Source: CAYUNA01 sp047629355 (GTDB lineage: Bacteria; Bacteroidota; Bacteroidia; Chitinophagales; Saprospiraceae). From it: DNA of 46,989 bases. How positions within the stretch are numbered: position 1 is the stretch's first letter; each line of letters opens with the position of its first letter. Positions 15,306 to 24,363 of the stretch are shown piece after piece. A program made the translations under genes and the position numbers. The stretch spans positions 1 through 46,989 of the forward strand of contig JBLHWU010000008.1 in NCBI GenBank assembly GCA_047629355.1, written 5' to 3'. A model generated the notes under the pieces. It did no database searches. It was not told the origin of the DNA and worked only from the letters and a program-made list of their open reading frames with translations.

Positions 15306-18152
15306 ATGAAATACACTTTTACTATTTGTCTTCTCTTTTCGACCCTATTTCTATTCGGTCAAAATCCTAATAAAAAAACGCTTGGTCACGAAGAACTTGT
15401 TTCTTGGAATCGGATTCGCAACACCGAAATTTCTAATGATGGAAATTACGTCGTTTATAATTTGAAAGCGGAAGAAGGAAATACGACGCTGAAGCTTTAT
15501 GATGCGAAAAAAGACACGGAGACGACTTTTGAAAGAAGTGAAGGCGCGAAAATTAGTTATGATAATCGTTATCTCATTTTTAAAATAAAAGTTGATTGGG
15601 ATTCTTTGCGGCAAATGAAACGGGAGAAAGTTGAAAAGGAAGATATGCCAAATGATACGCTTGCCATTTATGATTTACAAACGCAAAGTTTAGAAAAAAT
15701 CGCCAATGTCAAATCATTTGAAATGCCTGAAAAGTGGTCAGATTGGGTGGTTTATCACAAGGAAATTGAAAAGCCTGTGAAGGACACGACTGCTGCGGTG
15801 GTTGATACTTTGCAAATGAGTCAACCCGATACCTTGGTTACTAAAAAGGAAGAAAAGAAGAAGAAAAAAGCCAAAAAAGAAGGTAAAAAAACAGGGACAA
15901 AATTGGTTATTCGTAACTTGAAAACGGGGAAAAAAGAAGTTGTTAGATTTGTGAAAGAATACATTTTGGCTGAGGAAGGCAAGCGCATTTTGATGAATAG
16001 TACGGGTAAAGATTCGACGTTTTTAGAAGGCGTGTATGTGTTTGATTGTGAAGAAGAAATATTGAGTGCTGTCTTTATAGAAAAAGGTGAATATACAAAT
16101 CTGACTCTTGATGAAAAAGGCATGCAAGCGGCGTTTCATGTAAATTTAGATACCACGGAAATGCAAGTGCCGCCGTTTGGTTTGGTTTATTGGAAAAATG
16201 GTTTTGAACAAGCGAGAATTATTGCAGATACTACTTCAAGGATATTGGCGAATAACTGGCGAGTGAGTGAAAATGAAAGTCCGCAATTTTCTAAAAATGG
16301 CAAGCAATTGTATTTTGGTATCGCGCCGTCACCGATTTTGCAAGATACAGCAATGTTGGAGGAGGATATTGTGAATGTGGAAGTTTGGTCGTATGAAGAT
16401 GCGGTGCTGCATACGCAACAAAATAATCAGTTGAAGGATGAACAAAAGCGGACATATCAAGCTGTTTGGCATGTAGCGGAGAATAAATTAGTGCAATTAG
16501 GGCGCGAAGATATTCCAGAAACTAGGATGGGCGATGAAGGGAATGCCGACTATATTTTGGGCTACGATGAGCGTCCATATTTCAAACAGTTTTCTTGGGA
16601 AGGCGTGGTTCGGAAGGATTTGTATTTAATTAATAATAAAACTGGAGCAACGAAAACGGTTGCAGAAGCGATGGAAGGGCGAACTGTTTTTTCACCAAAG
16701 GCGGAGTTTATTTATTGGTACAATGAATTAGATACAGCGTGGTTTGCGTATGAAGTTAAGGTAGAAAAATTGCGACAGATTACGGATAATAATACCGTGA
16801 AATTTTATAATGAAATCCATGATTCGCCATCGCAGCCGTGGCCGTATGGCATTGCAGGTTGGACGGAAAACGACGATTATATTTTGATTAATGACCGTTA
16901 TGATATTTGGAAAATTGACCCGCGAGGGAAGGAGAAAGCGGTAAAATTAACGGAAGGGCGAGCAAATAAAAAAACGTATCGCTACGTGCGTTTAGACCGA
17001 GAAGAACGAAATATTGATTTGAGTCAAAATTTGCTACTGCATGTTTTTGATGGAAATACGAAAGGTGGCGGTTATGCATCTTTAAATAAAAAAGAAGAAG
17101 TCAAAAATTTGATTTTTGATGAGAATTTCCGTTTCTTCAGACGTCCACAGAAGGCGCAGAATGCTGACAAACTTATTTTTACGAAAGAAAATTTTCAGAC
17201 CTTTCCAAATCTGAATTTAACCAATTTAAGTTTTACGAATCCAATGAAAATAACTGATGCCAATCCGCAGCAAGCCGATTATTCTTGGGGCAGCATTGAG
17301 TTGTATCAATGGACGGATTTGAATGGGAACGTGCTGACTGGACAATTGGTAAAACCTGAAAATTTTGACCCAACCAAGCAATATCCGATGTTGGTTAATT
17401 TTTATGAAAAAAGCTCAGATAGATTGCATCAGTATCGCACACCGCTGCCAGGGCGTTCGACGATAAATTATCCGTTTTATGCAAGTAAAGGCTATTTGAT
17501 TTTTAATCCAGATGTACCGTATCGTACTGGTTATCCGGGCGAAAGTGCGTTGAATGCAGTGCTATCAGGTGTGACTTCGTTGATTGATAAAGGCTTCGTA
17601 AATCGCGACAAAATTGGTGTGCAAGGACACAGTTGGGGTGGTTATCAAGTGGCCTATTTGATCAATCGAACGGATATTTTTGCTTGTGCAGAGAGTGGCG
17701 CGCCGGTGGTCAATATGTTTTCGGCTTACGGTGGAATTCGATGGGGAAGTGGGATGAGTCGGATGTTTCAATATGAACATACGCAGAGTCGAATTGGTGG
17801 GACGATTTGGGAATATCCGCTACGTTATTTGGAGAATTCGCCGATTTTTACGCTGGATAAATGCAATACGCCTGTGCTGATTTTGCACAATGATAAGGAT
17901 GGGGCCGTGCCGTGGTATCAAGGGATTGAGTATTTTGTCGGGATGCGTCGCTTGAATAAACCTGCTTGGCTATTGAATTATAATGACGAACCGCATTGGC
18001 CAGTGAAGTTGCAAAATCGGAAGGATTTCAATATCCGAATGCAGCAATATTTTGACCATTATTTGATGGATGCGCCGATGCCAAGATGGATGAAACGAGG
18101 TGTGCCAGCGATTGAAAAGGGGATTTTGCAGGGGTTGGAGACGGAGGACTAA
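15306..18152 (+). CDS. Secreted S9-family prolyl oligopeptidase-like serine peptidase
   Basis: 948 residues with an N-terminal signal peptide (MKYTFTICLLFSTLFLFGQ, cut near FGQ/NPN), so it is exported, probably to the periplasm. A long beta-propeller-like N-terminal region precedes a C-terminal alpha/beta-hydrolase fold. The catalytic triad is visible: S776 in GVQGHSWGGYQ, D865 in HNDKDGAVPW and H897 in DEPHWPVK. A Lys/Glu-rich insert (KKEEKKKKKAKKEGKKTGTK, about 181-200) interrupts the propeller. Family members cleave after proline or act as oligopeptidases; the exact specificity is not visible. Confidence 0.88.
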   Translation: MKYTFTICLLFSTLFLFGQNPNKKTLGHEELVSWNRIRNTEISNDGNYVVYNLKAEEGNTTLKLYDAKKDTETTFERSEGAKISYDNRYLIFKIKVDWDSLRQMKREKVEKEDMPNDTLAIYDLQTQSLEKIANVKSFEMPEKWSDWVVYHKEIEKPVKDTTAAVVDTLQMSQPDTLVTKKEEKKKKKAKKEGKKTGTKLVIRNLKTGKKEVVRFVKEYILAEEGKRILMNSTGKDSTFLEGVYVFDCEEEILSAVFIEKGEYTNLTLDEKGMQAAFHVNLDTTEMQVPPFGLVYWKNGFEQARIIADTTSRILANNWRVSENESPQFSKNGKQLYFGIAPSPILQDTAMLEEDIVNVEVWSYEDAVLHTQQNNQLKDEQKRTYQAVWHVAENKLVQLGREDIPETRMGDEGNADYILGYDERPYFKQFSWEGVVRKDLYLINNKTGATKTVAEAMEGRTVFSPKAEFIYWYNELDTAWFAYEVKVEKLRQITDNNTVKFYNEIHDSPSQPWPYGIAGWTENDDYILINDRYDIWKIDPRGKEKAVKLTEGRANKKTYRYVRLDREERNIDLSQNLLLHVFDGNTKGGGYASLNKKEEVKNLIFDENFRFFRRPQKAQNADKLIFTKENFQTFPNLNLTNLSFTNPMKITDANPQQADYSWGSIELYQWTDLNGNVLTGQLVKPENFDPTKQYPMLVNFYEKSSDRLHQYRTPLPGRSTINYPFYASKGYLIFNPDVPYRTGYPGESALNAVLSGVTSLIDKGFVNRDKIGVQGHSWGGYQVAYLINRTDIFACAESGAPVVNMFSAYGGIRWGSGMSRMFQYEHTQSRIGGTIWEYPLRYLENSPIFTLDKCNTPVLILHNDKDGAVPWYQGIEYFVGMRRLNKPAWLLNYNDEPHWPVKLQNRKDFNIRMQQYFDHYLMDAPMPRWMKRGVPAIEKGILQGLETED

Positions 18153-18230
18153 TTGTAGATAATCTGCCGACGGCACTAGCGTGACTGACGACAGATTTGT
18201 TAGATTTCTAAAGTCACAAAAAATTTGAGC

Positions 18231-18595
18231 ATGAATTTTAAAAAACAGTTTTTCATCTATTTGACGTGTGTTTTAATGATTCAGAGTCGCAGACGATGTT
18301 CTTGCAAATAGATGATAAAGTAACTTCAAATATTTCGGTTGTATTTCGACATTCTAAAAAAGTGGTCGATTGTGAGCAAAATGGTAATTTATTTACTATT
18401 GATGTTCCTCGTATGCGTGGAGGATTCTCACAGTTATTTGGGCAGAGATTTATGGAGTACAATCCTCTTGAGTACAAAAATATTTTAGTTTTTAAAGATG
18501 GGATTGAAATAGAGCAATTATCTGTGAATGATATTTATAAATTGGATAAAATTGAATTGGGTTCTATTGAGGCATATCGTTTGATGTTACATTAA
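18231..18595 (+). CDS. Small exported hypothetical protein, possibly frameshifted
   Basis: An open frame from a GTG at 18266 gives 109 residues (CFNDSESQTMFLQIDDKVTS to YRLMLH). In another frame an ATG at 18231 encodes MNFKKQFFIYLTCVLMIQ, a credible signal peptide that runs out at 18309. Adding one T in the TTTT run near 18270-18274 would join them as IYLTCVFNDSESQTMFLQ. So either this is a frameshifted exported protein or the downstream frame starts on its own. The body is beta-rich in appearance, and I do not recognise a family. It is convergent with the Uma2 gene. Confidence 0.45.
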
Positions 18596-18607
18596 TGAAG
18601 AAAGGTG

Positions 18608-19276
18608 TCATTTCATAATTTCTTTCAAAACCACCAAATTCACTTTCTTATCAAAAATTGCAGCTACTGGGATTTTAAAACTATGAACAATCTGACTTTC
18701 AATATTTTGTCCAATTTTCATCTTTCCATGTAGCACATATTTGTCTGGGCTATCAGCGGTTAAAATGTATTTTTCGACTACTTGCTTGTGATAATCTATA
18801 ATCCAATATTCTGAAATATGATGTGCGGTGTAATCTTGAAATTTGATGCTTCTGTCCTTGTGTTTAGTATTTTTTGATAGAATTTCAACAACTAAAGATG
18901 GCACAGGATGAACCATTGTTTCGTCATTAAAATCTTTGGCTTGGTCTTTCGTCCAAAAAACAACATCAGGTTCGTAATCGTTATGGTCAAGTGAAATTAA
19001 GGCTTTTTCGACGGAAACTTCGCCTAAGTCATTCATTAAAATATAAGTACTGAGCACCGGAAGCAGATTCTCCATCACATTCAAATGTCCTCTCCGAATG
19101 GGCGAATGCATCACTATTTCTCCATTGATGAACTCCGCTTTAATATCGTCGTTTAGCCATTCTCGAAAGTCATCGCGTGCTTGTTTCTTCTTATTCAAAG
19201 TTGATTGAACTTGGTTGACTATTTTTTGCGCATTCGGATGGTCTAAAATTTCATCTGTTAAATCATCATAATTCAT
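18608..19276 (-). CDS. Uma2-family (DUF820) restriction endonuclease-like protein
   Basis: 222 residues with an N-terminal helical stretch (about 1-40), then the PD-(D/E)XK nuclease-like Uma2 domain. The metal-site pattern is visible as the E of KAEFINGEIVMHSP, the D of DHNDYEPDVVFW, and the E and K of VPSLVVEILSKNTKHKDRSI. The domain ends HISEYWIIDYHKQVVEKY. The family is widespread in multicellular and gliding bacteria; biochemical function is largely unproven. A good promoter lies just upstream. Confidence 0.85.
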   Translation of the reverse strand: MNYDDLTDEILDHPNAQKIVNQVQSTLNKKKQARDDFREWLNDDIKAEFINGEIVMHSPIRRGHLNVMENLLPVLSTYILMNDLGEVSVEKALISLDHNDYEPDVVFWTKDQAKDFNDETMVHPVPSLVVEILSKNTKHKDRSIKFQDYTAHHISEYWIIDYHKQVVEKYILTADSPDKYVLHGKMKIGQNIESQIVHSFKIPVAAIFDKKVNLVVLKEIMK

Positions 19277-19290
19277 TGATGGTGTTTTTA

Positions 19291-19322
19291 CAAAAATAAG
19301 CTATTTTGATAAAAAATACAAA
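19291..19322 (-). promoter_or_regulatory. Bacteroidota-type promoter for the Uma2 gene
   Basis: On the minus strand TTTG (19319-19322) and TATTTTTG (19291-19298) are 20 bp apart, a full -33/-7 pair, about 15 bp before the ATG at 19276. Confidence 0.6.
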
Positions 19323-19335
19323 TTTTAGAAATAAC

Positions 19336-20346
19336 CTACTCCTCCAATTCCACTTCAATCCGATTCCGCACCCGCTTAATTTTCTTCTCCAATCGACTAA
19401 AAAACCAGTCCCTATCTTTCGCTGAATGCGTACTAATCGAACTCGATTGATTAATAATTCGCTTCATCCATTCTTCCGTATAATCACATAATTTTTCATT
19501 CATTGTCCGAAAGAAATTAGGGTTACAAAATGTCGCCACCAAATACTTGCCGACGCTCGAATTCACCAGCATCATATTATTCGTACTCACCAATTCATTA
19601 TGGTATAAATTAAACATGGCACTGCCTTCGTGTGGTATGGAATTAGTTTGGTGTTTTTTACCATGTTCTGCCATCGTTTTCATGTGTTGCACCAAAGCCA
19701 ATAACTTGTCGCAAAGCAGCAATCCATCAGTCGGATTTTGAAAACGGTCAACGGTGGCAATGTATTCGATTTGATTTAACGTATTGTCAACGATGCCAAG
19801 ACTCCAGAGTTCGGTAGTCGGCACACGGTTATATAATTCGATGCTTTTTTCGCACATCTCGCGGACAGGGTGGGGCATAATGTCAAATGAAAACTGTTGG
19901 TCTTTTAAATAGTCAAAACCCCAGGAAGTGACGCCCCAAACGTAAAATTTAAAGCAAATCAACTCTGGAAAATACATATAATGAAAAATAGGGATTTCGT
20001 GGGAAGCGTAATAGAAATGAGCATCAGGTAACTCATCTAGTTGCTTGATTTGTTGATGAATATTGGTGACAAATTCAAAAAAACTTTGGGCAGGTTGTTC
20101 GAAGGCATTGAAGGAAACCATGACTTCATCTGAATGTCCAAAAGTGAGTTTGTCCAGAGAAATTTTATAGATTTTTGCGAGCAATTCCAATTCGTCAGGC
20201 GTCAAAAAAGTATCGCCTCGAAATCGTCGATAAACGGCGTCTTTTCCTACGGAAAGCAATCCTTCTAGCGCTTCAATAGCTTGCGCTTTTCGGGGGTATT
20301 TTTCTAAGATTTTTTCAAAAAGACGGGTTTGGATGTTGGCTGGCAT
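19336..20346 (-). CDS. XRE-type helix-turn-helix regulator with long C-terminal domain
   Basis: 336 residues. The N-terminus (1-70) is a lambda-repressor-like HTH: QTRLFEKILEKYPRKAQAIE, then LLSVGKDAVYRRFRGDTFLT and DELELLAKIYKISLDKL. The remaining ~260 residues are helical with many aromatic residues and no motif I can name. Proteins of this design form an expanded family in Saprospiria. The gene stands alone, so its targets are unknown. Confidence 0.7.
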   Translation of the reverse strand: MPANIQTRLFEKILEKYPRKAQAIEALEGLLSVGKDAVYRRFRGDTFLTPDELELLAKIYKISLDKLTFGHSDEVMVSFNAFEQPAQSFFEFVTNIHQQIKQLDELPDAHFYYASHEIPIFHYMYFPELICFKFYVWGVTSWGFDYLKDQQFSFDIMPHPVREMCEKSIELYNRVPTTELWSLGIVDNTLNQIEYIATVDRFQNPTDGLLLCDKLLALVQHMKTMAEHGKKHQTNSIPHEGSAMFNLYHNELVSTNNMMLVNSSVGKYLVATFCNPNFFRTMNEKLCDYTEEWMKRIINQSSSISTHSAKDRDWFFSRLEKKIKRVRNRIEVELEE

Positions 20347-20481
20347 AATGTGGGTTTTTAAGTGATTATCGGCTCATTACTTTCAATAGACTTGCTACTC
20401 TTTAATAAAGACTCGCTTTAAAATAGCAAAAAAATCTAAATTTCATCCAAGCATTTTTAAAGGATAACAAGTCTAATTGTA

Positions 20482-20695
20482 TTGAGTGTAATACAAGTTA
20501 GGGGGCACCGTAATATGATTAAAGGGAGTTTGACGGTTAAAAATGGGTTTTAAAACCCATTTTTAACCATCAATACCCCATCCGCGCCGCCGCAGGCGGC
20601 GCGCGGTTGTGTTTGATGAAGTTCGAAAATCTTGGAATTTTCTCACTTCGGAAAGTCAAACATGTTAGAACACCACTAATTTGTAACACACTCAA
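20482..20695. mobile_element. MITE-like element, family 6 (214 bp), TTGTA target repeat
   Basis: The left end TTGAGTGTAATACAAGTTAG is matched by the inverted right end TTGAGTGTGTTACAAATTAG. TTGTA lies on both sides (20477-20481 and 20696-20700). Inside are a 34-bp perfect palindrome (20534-20567, arms GGTTAAAAATGGGTTTT) and a GC-rich stem (GCGCCGCCGCAGGCGGCG). The element fills most of the gap between the XRE gene and the pterin dehydratase gene and contributes the TGA stop of the latter. Confidence 0.8.
20534..20567. repeat. 34-bp perfect palindrome inside MITE family 6
   Basis: Arms GGTTAAAAATGGGTTTT and its complement with no loop. With the flanking AAAGGGAGTTTGA and TACCCCAT words it resembles the inverted block at 42001-42085. 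Confidence 0.75.
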
Positions 20696-20934
20696 TTGTA
20701 TTTTTCAAAAATTTGGCTAATGGCTTCCGCTAATTTCTGGTCTTTTTCAGTAACGGTATTGCCTTCGTCATGAGTCGTTAATTCAAAAGAAACCTTATTG
20801 TAAACATTTGACCAATTGGGATGGTGCCTTTGCTTTTCCGCAGTAAAGGCTACTTCTGTCATAAAAGCAAACGCTTCAGTGAAATTTTTGAACTTAAAAG
20901 TTGCCTGAAGACAGTTATCTATTTCTTTCCACAT
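20692..20934 (-). CDS. 4a-hydroxytetrahydrobiopterin dehydratase (pterin carbinolamine dehydratase)
   Basis: 80 residues from MWKEIDNCLQATFKFKNF; an earlier in-frame Met at 20976 lies in a palindromic repeat and is less likely. The family motif is present as EKQRHHPNWSNVYNKVSFEL, with the active-site histidines, and TTHDEGNTVTEKDQKLA follows. The enzyme dehydrates 4a-hydroxytetrahydropterin, recycling the cofactor of aromatic amino-acid hydroxylases. The last codons EKYN and the TGA stop sit at the edge of a mobile element; the pre-insertion sequence would also have read EKYN and TAG. Confidence 0.9.
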   Translation of the reverse strand: MWKEIDNCLQATFKFKNFTEAFAFMTEVAFTAEKQRHHPNWSNVYNKVSFELTTHDEGNTVTEKDQKLAEAISQIFEKYN

Positions 20935-20951
20935 AAGTTTTTTTTTACAAA

Positions 20952-20984
20952 AAATCATAGGGATTTTCAAAATCACTATGATTT
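20952..20984. repeat. 33-bp palindrome, second copy of the ATCATGGTGATTTTC type
   Basis: AAATCATAGGGATTTT facing AAAATCACTATGATTT around one C. It matches the palindrome at 10508-10544 except for a few positions. Here it lies upstream of a gene, so it is not simply a terminator. Confidence 0.65.
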
Positions 20985-20999
20985 AATATTAGAATATTT

Positions 21000-21153
21000 G
21001 GTAGTGCCACAAATGTGCACTTTTACAGTTTAGGTGTTTTTGGAAGCTCGATAATCTTACGATTTTCTCGCTGCTCAAACTTAAAAGAACCTTCGTTTAC
21101 ACGGTAATAAATCACTTTTTCAATAAATGGTGGTGCACATTTGTAGCACTACC
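21000..21153. mobile_element. MITE-like element, family 5 (154 bp), 8-bp target repeat GAATATTT
   Basis: The left end GGTAGTGCCACAAATGTGCAC is matched by the inverted right end GGTAGTGCTACAAATGTGCAC with one mismatch. GAATATTT flanks both ends (20992-20999 and 21154-21161), the expected footprint of an 8-bp duplication. The minus strand of the interior has an open frame reading FIEKVIYYRVNEGSFKFEQR, then ENRKIIELPKTPKL and a stop, perhaps a captured or transposase-derived tail. It lies immediately after the YugP-like gene. Confidence 0.85.
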
Positions 21154-21161
21154 GAATATTT

Positions 21162-21842
21162 TTATCTTCTATTGCCATATCGCATCAATAAATACAAGAC
21201 CATCGCCAACGAAGACAAGGCTTTTACGACATATGTCATCGCTGCCCACCAAAGTGCATCTTTCGCGCCTTCGTATTCCGCGCCGTTGGTCATATTGGTT
21301 TCCGACAACCAAGCCAAGGCTCGTTTACTTGCATCAAATTCGACTGGCAAGGTCACAAATGCAAATGCTGCCGTGACCATAAAAGTAATAATGGTAATTA
21401 GCAAAATCCAGTTATTGCCTGTATTGGCCGTCACACCAATCGCAAACATGAGCAAAAAACTCTGTGCGGTGGATGCCATGTTCACAAAAGGAACAATCGC
21501 CGACCGTGTTTTCAACCAAGGATAAGCGGTCGAATGTTGTACCGCGTGTCCAACCTCGTGGGCTGCTACGGCAGCTGCCATGACACTGCGTCCGCCGTAA
21601 ATATCGGGACTTAATTTTACCACTCGCGTTACAGGATTGTAGTGGTCAGTCAGTACGCCTTGTCCTTGTGTGATTTGGACATTGCTGACGTTGTAATGCT
21701 GCAACATTCGTTCTGCCACTTCCGCGCCAGTCAAGCCTGCGGACAAAGGAACTTGTTTATATTTCGCAAATTTTGATTTCAAACGATTGCTGACCAGCAT
21801 CCCGATGACTGTCATAACGCCTGCGATGATAAAATAACCCAT
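21162..21842 (-). CDS. YugP-like integral membrane zinc metallopeptidase
   Basis: 226 residues with an N-terminal membrane anchor (MGYFIIAGVMTVIGMLVSNR). The zincin motif HEVGH is at residues 95-99 in AVAAHEVGHAVQH, preceded by the family segment LTGAEVAERMLQHYNVSNVQ and VVKLSPDIYGGRSV. Further hydrophobic helices follow (about 115-165 and 205-220). The family (neutral zinc metallopeptidase, PF04298) is common but its substrates are not established. The stop codon abuts the target repeat of the family 5 element. Confidence 0.88.
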   Translation of the reverse strand: MGYFIIAGVMTVIGMLVSNRLKSKFAKYKQVPLSAGLTGAEVAERMLQHYNVSNVQITQGQGVLTDHYNPVTRVVKLSPDIYGGRSVMAAAVAAHEVGHAVQHSTAYPWLKTRSAIVPFVNMASTAQSFLLMFAIGVTANTGNNWILLITIITFMVTAAFAFVTLPVEFDASKRALAWLSETNMTNGAEYEGAKDALWWAAMTYVVKALSSLAMVLYLLMRYGNRR

Positions 21843-21865
21843 AGTTTAACGTTTAATGATTGAAG

Positions 21866-21953
21866 AGAGGTCAGATCGCCTTGCTGTCAGAGGTCAGAAA
21901 ACTTCAAATAGCTTGAATTTATCTGACCTCTGAGAATGAAATGGTCTGACTAC
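21866..21953. repeat. GGTCAG-type dispersed hairpin repeat, copy 3
   Basis: GAGAGGTCAGATCGCCTTGC with TGTCAGAGGTCAGA, facing TCTGACCTCTGA and ATGGTCTGACTACTC. A full member, between the YugP-like gene and the 3' end of serS. Confidence 0.8.
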
Positions 21954-21969
21954 TCTTTCAACCATTTAA

Positions 21970-23250
21970 TTATATTTTTTCGAATCCAGTATAGCTTTGC
22001 AATACTTTTGGAATTAGAATCCCATCTGCTGTTTGATTGTTTTCCAACAATGCTGCTACGATTCGCGCTAATGCCAATGCACTCCCATTTAAAGTATGTG
22101 CTAAGTGCTTTTTCTTGTCTGCACCTTTGTAGCGTAACTTCAAGCGATTGCTCTGAAATGTTTCAAAATTAGAAACAGAACTCACTTCCAACCAGCGTTC
22201 TTGCGCAGCAGACCATACTTCAAAATCAAAAGTCAAAGTAGAAGTAAAGCCTAAGTCGCCACCACATAATCGTAAAATTCTGTAAGGTAATTCCAGTTTT
22301 TCCAATAAACCTTTCACATGCTCAATCATTTCTTCTAAAACTTCGTAAGATTTATCAGGATGTGCAATCTGTACAATTTCAACTTTATCAAACTGATGCA
22401 CCCGATTCAATCCCCGAACATGTGCGCCATAAGACCCCGCTTCTCGTCTGAAACAAGGTGTATGCCCTGTTAATTTGATTGGAAAATCACTTTCCTCTAT
22501 TATGACGTCGCGATAGATATTGGTCACAGGTACTTCTGCAGTTGGAATAAGATAAAGGTCATCTTTGGTACAGTGATACATTTGCCCCTCTTTGTCAGGA
22601 AGTTGTCCGGTAGCGCGAGCACTATCAGCATTGACTAATAAAGGAGGAAGTACTTCCTCGTAGCCAGCTTTAGTCGCTTCGTCAAGGAAAAAATTGATTA
22701 AAGCACGTTGTAAGCGCGCGCCTTTTCCGCGATAAAGCACGAAACCTGCACCAGCAATCTTTGCGCCCAATTCAAGGTCGAAAAGATTATATTGTTTCGC
22801 TAATTCCCAGTGTGGTTTAGCTTCTCCATCTACAGTCGGAAGGTCGCCTATCCAGTCTTGATGCATTTCGTTGTCTTCGTCAGTATTTCCAGCAGGGACG
22901 CTTGGATGCGGGACATTTGGGACTTGAAGCAAGAGTTCTTCGCAGTCGTGTGCCGCTTCTTTCATGGTCGATTCGAGGTTTTTGCTTGCCTCTTTCATCT
23001 CGCTCACCTTGGTCTTCAATGCATCGGCTTCATCGCGTTTGCCTTGCTTGTATAAGCTTCCGATTTGATTGGCAATTTGCTTGGCTTCCGCAAGATTTTT
23101 ATCCAATTCCGTTTGTGCATCTTTGCGGGTATCGTCTTCCGCAATAATTTTATCAAGAATATCCAAGGCCGCATCAGCGGTATAATTCCGAACTTTTAGT
23201 CGCTCCACGATTTGCGCCTTGTTCGCTCTGATAAATGGTACTTGTAACAT
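21970..23250 (-). CDS. serS: Serine--tRNA ligase
   Basis: A 426-residue class II synthetase that charges tRNA-Ser and tRNA-Sec with serine. The N-terminal antiparallel coiled-coil arm (about 25-105, with QTELDKNLAEAKQIANQIGS) binds the tRNA long arm. The catalytic domain has motif 2 (CFRREAGSYGAHVRGLNRVH) and motif 3 (NGSALALARIVAALLENNQ). The length is normal. It is flanked on both sides by copies of the GGTCAG repeat and stands as a single gene. Confidence 0.96.
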   Translation of the reverse strand: MLQVPFIRANKAQIVERLKVRNYTADAALDILDKIIAEDDTRKDAQTELDKNLAEAKQIANQIGSLYKQGKRDEADALKTKVSEMKEASKNLESTMKEAAHDCEELLLQVPNVPHPSVPAGNTDEDNEMHQDWIGDLPTVDGEAKPHWELAKQYNLFDLELGAKIAGAGFVLYRGKGARLQRALINFFLDEATKAGYEEVLPPLLVNADSARATGQLPDKEGQMYHCTKDDLYLIPTAEVPVTNIYRDVIIEESDFPIKLTGHTPCFRREAGSYGAHVRGLNRVHQFDKVEIVQIAHPDKSYEVLEEMIEHVKGLLEKLELPYRILRLCGGDLGFTSTLTFDFEVWSAAQERWLEVSSVSNFETFQSNRLKLRYKGADKKKHLAHTLNGSALALARIVAALLENNQTADGILIPKVLQSYTGFEKI

Positions 23251-23300
23251 AATTTTATATGAGTTTTTAAACCGTCGGGTTTTGTTTCTAATTATTAAGG

Positions 23301-23400
23301 GGCAGATTACTGTGCTGTCAGAAAAATTAGGTGTCAGAAGGTTTGATAGTTTTGAATAGCTAATTTTCTGACCTCTGATGGTGAAACGGTCTGACCTCTA
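23301..23400. repeat. GGTCAG-type dispersed hairpin repeat, copy 4
   Basis: GGCAGATTACTGTGCTGTCAG and GGTGTCAGAAGG, facing TTTTCTGACCTCTGATGG and AACGGTCTGACCTCT. It lies in the upstream region of serS. Confidence 0.75.
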
Positions 23401-24363
23401 TGCTGTATTTTATGGTGTAAAATTTACCTCATTTTAAACAATCTTTAACAATTGGCTAAAAATGGCAGCAAGCTTTTTTCGTTTTCAACAAAATAAAATG
23501 CTAAAAGTAGTGTTTCGTATTAATTACAGGATATCTGAAATAATAATTCCAAATTTGTACCCAAAAATTCTAAATTAATCAGTTTTTAAAAGAAAATGAG
23601 ATATAAAAGAGTTTTTTAAATTTTTCTCAAAGAGTTTTTTAGTCTATAAAGTATTGAATTTCAGGTTTTTATGATTTAAGTTTAACTTTTAATCTCTTTT
23701 TTTTGCAAAGATACTATTTGAAATTAAAAATTAAACTGTATTTTTGCACAACATTAGCACACTATTTGCTTTACAGCATTTGCTACATCAGCAAAAGTGT
23801 TATAAAAGTTTTCCAACTCCTTTTGTTTCCCACTATTAAATTTTTTTTCAACCAGACCTTTTTTTGTGGATTTCAATGCGGTAAGAAATGGAAAATTATA
23901 AAAATTCTTGAGGCAAAAAATACCCTCTTCATAAACCCTTTTAAGCTCAAACCTCTGTATTCAAAAGATAACCTTGCATTCTATTAGTTTTTGACAAATT
24001 GCTTGTCGGCTCTTAACAGCAGATAACTTTAATAGTTAGACTATTCCTAATGCGATTTATATAAGTAAAGCACATTTTTGAATCATATATTCAAACACAA
24101 CTAATACTTAACATTATACAATTTACTAATTAGAGGATGTAGAGGTTTCAACAAACCTTTATCACTCTGAAACCAAAAAAGATATTGAACCCTAGAAGAA
24201 CAGGCCATGGTGAAAACTGTAAGAATTGAACTTTAAACTATTTTATCTCAGTTTTTAACCAATTTAATTTAATTTCAAAACAAGTAATTGTTATTAATAA
24301 ACGAAGTTTGAAACACTTCATCCCGGAGAAGGGATATCCACCACTCCAATCAAAAATCTTACC
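23401..24363. other. Long AT-rich gap upstream of rho (about 960 bp)
   Basis: No convincing gene. A 94-codon open frame at 23703-23987 is Phe/Lys/Ile-rich with no family look and is judged accidental. The region holds a good promoter (23717-23746), which would give rho a leader of roughly 610 bases. Small hairpins lie near 24143-24175 (GAGGTTTC with GAAACC) and just before rho (GAAGTTTGAAACACTTC). I see no named riboswitch. Confidence 0.5.
23717..23746 (+). promoter_or_regulatory. Candidate promoter for a long rho leader
   Basis: TTTG (23717-23720) and TATTTTTG (23739-23746) are 18 bp apart, close to the Bacteroidota -33/-7 arrangement. The start of transcription would be near 23752, about 610 bases before the rho ATG. 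Confidence 0.5.

Noticed and set aside
23703..23987. A 94-codon open frame in the gap before rho
   Set aside because: Composition is Phe/Lys/Ile-rich as expected of AT-rich non-coding DNA, it starts inside the promoter region, and it has no recognisable family or signal.
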